A stretch of 7,992 nt of DNA, taken from NCBI GenBank assembly GCA_964650975.1, contig CAZYWA010000375.1, forward strand, positions 1 to 7,992. Reading direction: 5' to 3'. Positions 1-6,036 of this stretch are shown piece by piece. Positions within the stretch are counted from its first letter, which is position 1; the number at the start of each line of letters is the position of its first letter. Under the pieces are notes generated by a model, which was given only the letters and a program-made list of their open reading frames with translations, searched no databases and was not told the DNA's origin. The position numbers and the translations under genes are program-made. Source of the stretch: CAZYWA01 sp964650975 [NCBI: uncultured bacterium]. Lineage in GTDB: Bacteria; JADJOY01.

Positions 1-6
1 AACGAG

Positions 7-40
7 CAGTTTCAAGAGCCCGGCAGTTTCAAGAGCCCGC
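7..40. repeat. 17-bp tandem duplication over the flippase stop codon
   Basis: Two adjacent 17-nt copies (7-23 and 24-40) differ only at the last base; the shared core is cagtttcaagagcccg. Read on the minus strand, the first copy supplies the last residues (AGS) and the TGA of the flippase-like gene. The second copy carries another TGA in a different frame. It looks like a recent slippage or duplication event at the gene end. Confidence 0.8.
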
Positions 41-2752
41 GCTGCCGACCGCCTGCGCGCGCGCGGCCGTGAGCTCGGCCGCTTCGCGCGCCGCGGGCTC
101 GAACGCCGCCACCGGAAAGCGGCCGTGCAACGGGCTCAGGCGCGCGCCCAGCGCCGGAAAGCGGAAGAAGATCCGCACCAGCCAGCGGCTGCTGCCGGTG
201 AGCTCGATCGACTCGTGAAGCTCGCGCAAGGTGTTCGCGTCCCAGCCGCCGAGCAGCGCCGTGAGGAACAGGATCGCGGGCGTACCGAAGGCGAGCGCGC
301 CCAGGACCAGCGCGAAGCTGCGCGCCGGCGTCGGCGTCCACACCAGGACGCTCACCACCCGCACCACCGTACCGACGACCACCGCCGCGATGAGCGGCGC
401 CACCACCGCCTGCCACCACGGCACGTGCACGCGCAGGATCGAGCGGTTCACCAGCCACCACGAGCTCGCGACCTTGGCCAGGATCGTGCCCCCCAGTGAC
501 GCGATGATGATTCCCCACAGGCCGATTCTGGGTACCAGCACCCACGCGACCGCGATCTTCACCGCCTGCTCGGCGACGATGGTGCCGGCGTAGATACGAG
601 TGCGGCCGGTGCCGAGCGCGATGGAATCGGGGATCAGTCCCAGGAACTGCGTCATTCCCCACAGGTGCAGCGCGCGCGTGTATTCCGCCGCTCGCGCCCA
701 CTGTGGCCCGAGCACTCCGAGGATGAAGAGGTCCGAGATCGCCACGAACGGCGCGCCGTAGCAGAGGCTCGAGAGCATCGACCAGCGCAGCGTCTCGCCG
801 ATCGTGTACTGGGTGAGCGCCCGTTTGCCGTGGGTGTAGGCCTCGGAGAGCGTCGGCACCAGCGTGTCGATGAAGCGCTGGGTGAAGAGGTAGCCGACCA
901 GAGCGCTCAACGAGACCTGCAGCACTCCCGAGAGCTGCGGGTAGTTGGGAAGGCGCGTCGCGAGCAGGTAGCTCTGGCCGAAGATTCCCGCCGCCGCCGC
1001 CGCGCCGCCGGCCGCGACCACCAGGCCGTAGCGCAGCGCGCTCCACACCACCGCGCGGTCGAAGTGCGCCAGGAAGAGCACCCGAATGCGCAGTCCCAGC
1101 CCACGCAGGAAGCCGAGCCCCACCACGAAGAGCAGCAGCTCATTGAGATAGCCGCCCAGCACCAGGCCGAAGGTGGCGCCCATCGCCTCGCCGAAGACCA
1201 GGTGGCGAGCGCCCCACGCGCGCATCGCCAGCACCGCGATGAAGTTGCTCGGCACCGCCAGCACCATCGTCAGCACACCCATCGTCTGATGCAGATCGAA
1301 GCGCTGGATGGCGTTGAAGAGGTGCGCGAAGAGCTTCAAGAAGCCCGGATACTGGATCACCGAGTGGAGAAGGAATGCCCACGCCAGATAGGCGTAGCTG
1401 GTGCGCGGCAACACACCGGCAGCGACCAGCGCCACCGCTCCGACCTGCGCGATGCCGGAGAGTGCCTGCCACCACACGAAGAGCTGCGCGTACATGACGC
1501 CGCGCGCGGGATCGCTCACGCGGTGCTCGGCGAAGAACTTGACGAACGCGTAGCCGGTGCCGAGATCGAGGAAAATCCAGAACACGCCCATGAGACCCTG
1601 GATGATGTGCCAGGAGCCCACCGACTCGGGAAACGGCGCGACCGTGTTGTAGTTGAACGACAGCACCGCCAGAAAACCGGGAACCAGCACCAAGAGCGAC
1701 ACCGAGAAGAGGTAGAGGAACCCCGCCAGCGGCCGGCGAAAGCTCACCTCGTCCCAGCGGCTCGCCGTGCCGTCCGCGACGGCGCTCGCGCGGCCGTAGA
1801 ACGCCGTGAGCTCCTCCGGATGCCTCAGGCTGTGACGCCGGACCACGGCGAACACCGTCCCGTTCGCGGCGAGCATCACCGCGAAGAGCGCCACGATCCG
1901 GCGGAACGCGTCGCGATGGGGAACCGGCGAGGCCGGCCATTCGTGGAACGCGAGCGGGGTCCGCCTCGCGGCGATCGTCTCGATCCGGTAGAGCAAGTAG
2001 TTGAAGTAAGGCCACGTGCGCAGCGAGTAGTTGCTGCCCTTCTGCTCGAGCTTCGCGGCCCACGAACTGCGGACGTCGAGCCACGGCGCGAAGAACAGGA
2101 TCTGGCCGCCGCCCATCTCCCACCGGCCCACGATCGTTTCGCCGGACTCGTCGGCGATCCACGTGACCAGCGCCGGCGCATCGGCCGAAGGATCGGGGAC
2201 GGTTCGCTCCCGGACCTGGGGCGCCGAGCGCCACGCGATGTCGTCGGGCGTTGCGCCACGATCGACGAGCGTCGACGGCTCACTGCGGTCGACGAACCTG
2301 AGCGCCACGCCGGCGGCCTCGGCGACCGCGACGGGGAGCGCCGCGCCCGTGCTTCGGCCGGGGATGACGAGCAACGTCGCGCCCGCCGACACTTTACCGA
2401 GCAGCAGGCCGAGCGCCGCACCGGACGGGAGCACGTCGTGGATCACGAAGAGGTCGTCCCAGAGCGCAGCGGGGTCGAAGTCCAGCCCATCGAAGCGCTT
2501 CTGGAAGACGTCACCGTCGAGCCTGAGCCGCTGCTCGAGATCGGAGTCGCTGCCGACGTACACCGTGCGGCTCCACGGTGCTCGCGGTCCCAGCGGGTTC
2601 CTCCAGAGCAGCGGCTCCGTGGGATCGGGCGGCGCTGAGAGCGCACCGGCTCTGGTGCCAACGTCCTGGGCTCGAACCGTGCCGGATGCGAGGAGCAAGG
2701 CCGTGAGGACCAAAGCAGCGACGCCGCGCCAATCGTGCACGGCGGTACTCAT
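29..2752 (-). CDS. Wzx/MOP-like polytopic membrane protein with secreted N-terminal domain
   Basis: 907 residues from the ATG at 2752-2750. GAGG lies 6 nt before this ATG, and a Sec-type signal follows at once (residues 1-28, ending TVRA/QD), so this start is preferred to an in-frame TTG at 2797. Residues about 29-283 form an extracytoplasmic alpha/beta domain; LLLGKVSAGATLLVIPG and GRWEMGGGQILFFAPW recall class I glutamine-amidotransferase-like folds. TM1 is about 284-305, followed by a charged cytoplasmic stretch (306-340). Residues 341-840 hold many TM segments in the pattern of polysaccharide flippases (MOP superfamily), including FLDLGTGYAFVKFF and GLIPDSIALGTGRT. The C-terminal 60 residues are soluble. 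Flippases of this family move lipid-linked glycans across the inner membrane and are usually 400-500 residues, so this protein is about twice normal length. It follows the Gfo/Idh gene on the same strand. Flippase-like fold is fairly sure; substrate and N-domain role are unknown. Confidence 0.78.
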   Translation of the reverse strand: MSTAVHDWRGVAALVLTALLLASGTVRAQDVGTRAGALSAPPDPTEPLLWRNPLGPRAPWSRTVYVGSDSDLEQRLRLDGDVFQKRFDGLDFDPAALWDDLFVIHDVLPSGAALGLLLGKVSAGATLLVIPGRSTGAALPVAVAEAAGVALRFVDRSEPSTLVDRGATPDDIAWRSAPQVRERTVPDPSADAPALVTWIADESGETIVGRWEMGGGQILFFAPWLDVRSSWAAKLEQKGSNYSLRTWPYFNYLLYRIETIAARRTPLAFHEWPASPVPHRDAFRRIVALFAVMLAANGTVFAVVRRHSLRHPEELTAFYGRASAVADGTASRWDEVSFRRPLAGFLYLFSVSLLVLVPGFLAVLSFNYNTVAPFPESVGSWHIIQGLMGVFWIFLDLGTGYAFVKFFAEHRVSDPARGVMYAQLFVWWQALSGIAQVGAVALVAAGVLPRTSYAYLAWAFLLHSVIQYPGFLKLFAHLFNAIQRFDLHQTMGVLTMVLAVPSNFIAVLAMRAWGARHLVFGEAMGATFGLVLGGYLNELLLFVVGLGFLRGLGLRIRVLFLAHFDRAVVWSALRYGLVVAAGGAAAAAGIFGQSYLLATRLPNYPQLSGVLQVSLSALVGYLFTQRFIDTLVPTLSEAYTHGKRALTQYTIGETLRWSMLSSLCYGAPFVAISDLFILGVLGPQWARAAEYTRALHLWGMTQFLGLIPDSIALGTGRTRIYAGTIVAEQAVKIAVAWVLVPRIGLWGIIIASLGGTILAKVASSWWLVNRSILRVHVPWWQAVVAPLIAAVVVGTVVRVVSVLVWTPTPARSFALVLGALAFGTPAILFLTALLGGWDANTLRELHESIELTGSSRWLVRIFFRFPALGARLSPLHGRFPVAAFEPAAREAAELTAARAQAVGSAGS
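988..1002. repeat. (CCG)5 trinucleotide run
   Basis: Five perfect CCG units inside the flippase-like gene encode part of a Gly/Ala-rich stretch of a membrane segment (residues about 581-590). Changes in unit number would keep the frame, so this is probably only low-complexity coding sequence. Confidence 0.6.
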
Positions 2753-2788
2753 CGGGCGCCTCGGTTCGCTCGGCCGCGACGAAGCGCA

Positions 2789-2819
2789 GCCCTCCAAGGC
2801 CGGATGTGTGGTGGAGGGC
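2789..2819. repeat. Inverted repeat in the Gfo/Idh-flippase gap
   Basis: gccctcca (2789-2796) and tggagggc (2812-2819) are perfect 8-bp complements around a 15-nt loop. Beyond two mismatches, three further bases pair (gcg/cgc). It sits in the 97-nt gap between two minus-strand genes. No T-run follows on the minus strand, so it is not a standard intrinsic terminator. It could be an attenuator, an mRNA-stabilising hairpin or a protein site. Confidence 0.45.
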
Positions 2820-2849
2820 GACGCTCCGCGGCGCCGCTCGAAACCGGGA

Positions 2850-4028
2850 TCAATCCCACTCGCCGAGCAGCGCGCGGTCGAGCGGGAACGTGAGCGCTTC
2901 CCCGCCGCGCCGGTGGCTCACCTCGATCGCGGTGCAGAGCTCCTGATCGATCCGGCCGCCTTCGACGCCGTACGGCACGTCCGAAGTGCCGGCGCGGATC
3001 GCGCGCACCAGCGCCGCGAGCGAGCACGCGACGCCCACGTGATCGTCGTCGAACGGCAGATCGGCGAACGGGTTCTCCCAGCGGATCTCCGGCGCGCCGC
3101 GGCCGGGGCGCGCGACCAGCGCGGCGAGCGCCTTCGCCCCGTCACCGAGATCGTTCCAGATCCACTCGACCGACAGCTCCTCGCGATCCGTGCGATCGGC
3201 GTTGAACCGCCAGTAGTGCTCGTTCGAGCCGTATCCGCCGGTACCGTAGAAACGCAACGAGCGCTCGCCGCGGATCGGCGCGTCGTAGCAAATCGACGTG
3301 TAGTGGTGGAGCGAGATCGTGCCCCACGCGTGCTCGAGCCAGCCGAACCACCAGCGCTCGTCTTCGCGCGATGGATTCCCGTCCCAGCGCGACGGATGCG
3401 GCCACACCTTCACGGTGCGCTCGAGGCCGCGCACGCGCGTCACCGGATTGTCGAAGCCCGCGAGCATCCGGATCTGGCTCATGCCGTGATAGCGAAATCC
3501 CCAGTAGTCGTTCTGCACCGTGATCAGCTCGCCGAAGAGCCCCTCGCGCACCAACCGGGTCTTCATCTGCTCGATCGGGAAGAGGTGGTTCTGCTCGGCG
3601 ACCTGCACCGGCAAGCGTTTCTCCGCGACCAGCTGCACGACGGCGTCGCACTCGCGGAGCCGCGACGAGAGCGGCGTCTCGAGCAGCAGCGGAATCCCGA
3701 AATCGAGCGCCCGCAGCGCCGCGACGCCGTTCATCCCGTAGCACACGCACACGATCAGTAGATCGGGCCGCGCCTTCTCGACCAGCTCGTCGATCGAGTC
3801 GAACGCCGCGCATTCGTAAGGCTCGGCCACTCGCCGGGCGCGCTCGAGATGCCGCCCCGCGACGCCCACCAGCTGCAGCTCGTCGCCCAGCGCGCGCACG
3901 ATCGGCGCGTAGAAGCTGGCCGCTCGGGTTCCTGGCCCCCAGATGCCGACCCTGAGCGGCGCCGGTGCGCCCGCGCCGCGCACCCGCCGGTGGCGCGCGA
4001 TCAGCGACCGGAGATCCGTCCCGCTCAT
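2850..4028 (-). CDS. Gfo/Idh/MocA-family oxidoreductase with atypical active site
   Basis: 392 residues. Members of this family use NAD(P) to oxidise or reduce sugars and related polyols. The N-terminal Rossmann fold is visible: LRVGIWGPGTRA (25-36) is the dinucleotide loop, and RPDLLIVC (87-94) fits the later beta strand. The usual EKP motif reads ETP (117-119), so the family lysine is Thr118. The usual HxxD helix motif reads HGMS (181-184), keeping His181 but losing the Asp. AEQNHLFPIEQMK (144-156) and the following VREGLFGELITVQND match the family's substrate-domain entry. Residues 235-390 form the C-terminal sheet domain, which is rich in Trp, Tyr and His. The ATG at 4028 has no clear Shine-Dalgarno and leaves 24 residues before the Rossmann strand, longer than usual; GTG at residue 16 is an alternative. 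It lies 97 nt upstream of the flippase-like gene on the same strand, which suggests a glycan role. The exact substrate is unknown. Confidence 0.85.
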   Translation of the reverse strand: MSGTDLRSLIARHRRVRGAGAPAPLRVGIWGPGTRAASFYAPIVRALGDELQLVGVAGRHLERARRVAEPYECAAFDSIDELVEKARPDLLIVCVCYGMNGVAALRALDFGIPLLLETPLSSRLRECDAVVQLVAEKRLPVQVAEQNHLFPIEQMKTRLVREGLFGELITVQNDYWGFRYHGMSQIRMLAGFDNPVTRVRGLERTVKVWPHPSRWDGNPSREDERWWFGWLEHAWGTISLHHYTSICYDAPIRGERSLRFYGTGGYGSNEHYWRFNADRTDREELSVEWIWNDLGDGAKALAALVARPGRGAPEIRWENPFADLPFDDDHVGVACSLAALVRAIRAGTSDVPYGVEGGRIDQELCTAIEVSHRRGGEALTFPLDRALLGEWD

Positions 4029-4059
4029 GAGCCGCCGACTCTACTACAGCGAGTACCTG

Positions 4060-4081
4060 CGCGATCGAGCGCTCGCTCGCG
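4060..4081. promoter_or_regulatory. 22-nt near-palindrome upstream of the Gfo/Idh gene
   Basis: The stretch centred on agcgct reads almost the same on both strands: 20 of 22 positions are self-complementary, and one symmetric pair is mismatched. It ends 31 nt before the Gfo/Idh ATG on the minus strand, a suitable place for an operator or a leader hairpin. No binding protein can be named. Confidence 0.4.
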
Positions 4082-4082
4082 A

Positions 4083-4141
4083 GGGACCGCGCGCGCTCCA
4101 AACGGCGTCCGATCGATTCCGCTTGGAGCGCCAGCGGTCCC
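4083..4141. repeat. 59-nt imperfect hairpin in the amt-Gfo/Idh gap
   Basis: Outer arms gggaccgc (4083-4090) and gcggtccc (4134-4141) pair fully. A 2x2 mismatch follows, then inner arms gcgctccaa (4093-4101) and ttggagcgc (4123-4131) pair fully. That makes 17 paired bases around a 21-nt loop. It lies between the amt terminator and the Gfo/Idh start. No T-run follows on either strand, so it is not an ordinary terminator. It may be a leader RNA structure or a REP-like palindromic element. Confidence 0.6.
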
Positions 4142-4167
4142 AGCAATCCATCGCGTGTGAAATGAAA

Positions 4168-4197
4168 CGGCCCCGGCTGGCAAACCAGCCGGGGCCG
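4168..4197 (-). terminator. Intrinsic terminator of the ammonium transporter gene
   Basis: A perfect 13-bp GC-rich stem (4168-4180 with 4185-4197) closes a four-base loop. On the minus strand it is followed by TTTCATTTC, a U-rich tract. It begins 24 nt after the amt stop. The plus-strand side has no T-run, so termination should be one-way. It separates amt from the Gfo/Idh-flippase unit. Confidence 0.88.
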
Positions 4198-4220
4198 CGA
4201 AAGCACGGATCGAAAGCGCC

Positions 4221-5705
4221 TCAGTAGTTGTAGCCGACCTCGCCGTGCTCCTGCAGATCGAGACCCTGGCGCTCGATGTCGGGCGCCGCGCGCAGCCCGA
4301 TCGTGGCCTTGACGATGGTGCCGATCACCACCGACGCCACCACCGCCAGCACGATCGTGATCACCATCGCCTTGAGCTGCTCCACCCACAGGCCGTGCCC
4401 GACGACGTTCTTGAGATTGGTGGCGAGATTCGCGTTCGAGTCGAGGGACGCGAAGATCCCGGTCAGGAACGCACCGAGCGTGCCGCCCACGGCGTGGACG
4501 CCGAAGGTGTCGAGGGCGTCGTCGTAGCCGAACTTCGACTTGAGCTTGGTGACCGCCAGGAACGGCACCACGCCCGCCAGGATGCCGATCAGCACCGCGG
4601 CACTCGGCTTCACGAAACCGCAGCCCGGCGTGATCACCACCAGTCCGGCCACCGCACCCGAGCAGAAGCCCAGGACGCTGGGCTTCCCCCTCTCGATGAA
4701 CTCGACCAGCGCCCACGTCGACGCCGCCACCGCCGTCGCCAGCGTGGTGGCAGTGAAGGCGTTGGCGGCGATGCCGTCCGCGCCCACCGCGCTGCCCGCG
4801 TTGAACCCGTACCAACCGACCCACAGCATCCCGGTGCCGACCATGCAGAGCACCATGCTGTGCGGCAGCATCGGCTCCTTCGGGAACCCGATCCGCGGTC
4901 CCAGCATCAGGCACAAGACCAGCGCCGACCAGCCCGACGACATGTGCACCACCGTGCCGCCCGCGAAATCGATCGCCTTGATCGACGCCTTCGCGTTCCA
5001 CACCCCGTTCATGAGGCCGTCGATGCCCCAGATCATGTGCGCCAGCGGGAAATAGACGATCAGCATCCACAGCGCCACGAACACGATCACCGCCGTGTAC
5101 TTCATGCGCTCGGCGATGGCGCCGATGATGAGCGCCGGAGTGATGATCGCGAACATCAGCTGGTACATCGCGAACACGTTCTGCGACACCCAGTACGAGT
5201 AGTCGCCGTTGGGCGCGGAGTCGACGCCCGACAGGAACGCGTGACTCAAGCCGCCGATGATCGCCGAGCCGTGCGCGAACACCAGGCTGTAGCCGAACGC
5301 CCACCACAGGACCGTCACCAGGCCGGCGATGCCGAAGCACTGCGCCAGCACCGAGAGCACGTTCTTGGTCCGCACCAGGCCGCCGTAGAAGAGCGCCAGC
5401 CCGGGCAGGGTCATGAACAGCACCAGCGCCGACGACGTCATCATCCATCCGTTGTGCCCCGGTCCCGAGCCGCCCACCTTGCTCGCGACCTTCGCGTCCC
5501 CGTCCGCGACCCGGGCGCCGTTGTTCACGTAGGCCTCGAGGTCCGAGATCCGCTGCTCCAGGCTGGGCTCGCTCTTGTCCCCCGCGCGCGCCGCGCGAGG
5601 GAGCAGCCCCGTGCACAGCGTGATTCCAAGCGCCAGCAGCACTGCGGTGCACAGCCACTTCATCCCGGCTCGTTCGAGCCGGCCCCGTCCCGCCTTCACC
5701 GCCAT
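4221..5705 (-). CDS. amtB: AmtB-type ammonium transporter
   Basis: 494 residues from the ATG at 5705-5703, chosen because AAAGGGG lies about 8 nt upstream. An internal ATG at residue 15 would start directly at the signal peptide. The protein carries ammonium/ammonia through the inner membrane, normally as a trimer. MKWLCTAV...ARA (15-41) is a Sec signal. A polar linker (42-85) with the heptad-like LEQRISDLEAYV precedes about 11 TM segments. Family marks are PGLALFYGGLVRTKNV (101-116), DFAGGTVVHMSSG (246-258; Asp246 and pore His254), GFNAGS (300-305) and FGVHAVGG (401-408; second pore His404). The twin-His pore and conserved Asp are intact, so transport should work. The C-terminus ends in the common HGEVGY form. 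A sigma-54 promoter lies upstream and an intrinsic terminator downstream. No glnK lies beside it. The family call is very sure. Confidence 0.96.
   Translation of the reverse strand: MAVKAGRGRLERAGMKWLCTAVLLALGITLCTGLLPRAARAGDKSEPSLEQRISDLEAYVNNGARVADGDAKVASKVGGSGPGHNGWMMTSSALVLFMTLPGLALFYGGLVRTKNVLSVLAQCFGIAGLVTVLWWAFGYSLVFAHGSAIIGGLSHAFLSGVDSAPNGDYSYWVSQNVFAMYQLMFAIITPALIIGAIAERMKYTAVIVFVALWMLIVYFPLAHMIWGIDGLMNGVWNAKASIKAIDFAGGTVVHMSSGWSALVLCLMLGPRIGFPKEPMLPHSMVLCMVGTGMLWVGWYGFNAGSAVGADGIAANAFTATTLATAVAASTWALVEFIERGKPSVLGFCSGAVAGLVVITPGCGFVKPSAAVLIGILAGVVPFLAVTKLKSKFGYDDALDTFGVHAVGGTLGAFLTGIFASLDSNANLATNLKNVVGHGLWVEQLKAMVITIVLAVVASVVIGTIVKATIGLRAAPDIERQGLDLQEHGEVGYNY
5665..5682. repeat. Short palindrome in the amtB 5' coding region
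   Basis: ccggctcg, a two-base centre and cgagccgg form a perfect 8-bp inverted repeat inside codons 8-14 of amtB, immediately before the internal ATG at 5663. It could fold near the start of the mRNA and affect initiation, but chance in GC-rich sequence is also possible. Confidence 0.35.
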
Positions 5706-5766
5706 CTCGAGATCCCCTTTCGCCTGGTTGGAAGACGCGCGACATTCGCTCGCGGGTCCGGTCCAA

Positions 5767-5782
5767 AGCAACTTCTACACCA
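5767..5782 (-). promoter_or_regulatory. Sigma-54 (-24/-12) promoter of amtB
   Basis: On the minus strand the sequence reads TGG, eight bases, then TTGCT. This gives GG and GC dinucleotides with the exact 10-nt gap required by RpoN. The -24 element is TGGTG rather than the consensus TGGCA. Transcription would start near 5756, leaving about 50 nt of leader before the ATG at 5705. Sigma-54/NtrC control of ammonium transporters is well established in proteobacteria, and the match fits that role. Confidence 0.68.
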
Positions 5783-5910
5783 CCAAGTGGCGCCCGGGGA
5801 TCATAGTGGTTTTCGTGCTGGTTCCCAGGGGCCAGAACGACCAACTTTTCGGCACTGACTAAAGAGCGGGCAGGCCCCAGGGCACCAGGCTCCTCGTCAA
5901 CCCACTCCTC

Positions 5911-5986
5911 GGAGGGCTGCGGTCCCTCGCAGCCGCTAGCGCTCCATCACGACCAACGCCCCGGACGCGAGGGACCGCGTCCCTCC
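5911..5986. repeat. 20-bp imperfect inverted repeat with 36-nt spacer
   Basis: The left arm 5911-5930 and right arm 5967-5986 are complementary at 18 of 20 positions: 12 bp around gcggtccctcgc, two mismatches, then 6 bp. Each arm is also a small hairpin by itself (ggctgcg/cgcagcc at 5915-5934; gagggac/gtccctc at 5969-5985). The 13-mer gcgagggaccgcg of the right arm also occurs at 4079-4091, beside the other structured intergenic element. Confidence 0.6.
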
Positions 5987-6036
5987 GGCCGCGCCGACTT
6001 GCCAGCCCGCACGGGGGCGCGGGAGAGTCTCCGCCC

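Larger units (their letters stand above)
5706..6036. other. Divergent intergenic region between amtB and the aminotransferase gene
   Basis: 331 nt with no supported gene. From left to right it holds the amtB ribosome site, the sigma-54 promoter, a less GC-rich stretch (about 5795-5865) and a long imperfect inverted repeat (5911-5986). The GTG start of the aminotransferase gene follows. No convincing sigma-70 promoter for the plus-strand gene and no clear NtrC dyad were found by eye. Confidence 0.7.

Noticed and set aside
665-2638. 657-codon plus-strand open frame
   Set aside because: It is antisense to the flippase-like gene. Its product is Arg/Glu/His-rich without domains, as expected for a shadow of GC-rich coding DNA.
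2753-2797. N-terminal extension of the flippase from TTG 2797
   Set aside because: The ATG at 2752 has a GAGG at good spacing and is followed directly by a signal peptide; the extension is polar and would bury the signal.
5800-5805. TATGAT as a sigma-70 -10 box for amtB on the minus strand
   Set aside because: No acceptable -35 lies 16-18 nt upstream, and the sigma-54 element is better placed and fits the gene.
3142-5844. 900-codon minus-strand frame spanning amtB and part of the Gfo/Idh gene
   Set aside because: It crosses two well-supported genes in another frame and also runs through the intrinsic terminator; the composition is Arg/Gly-rich and unstructured.
4245-5858. 537-codon plus-strand open frame over amtB
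   Set aside because: The opposite strand has all AmtB motifs; this frame is Arg/His/Gln-rich shadow sequence.
5783-5910. NtrC binding dyad upstream of the sigma-54 promoter
   Set aside because: Isolated GCAC/GTGC pieces are present, but no pair with the expected symmetry and spacing was found by eye.
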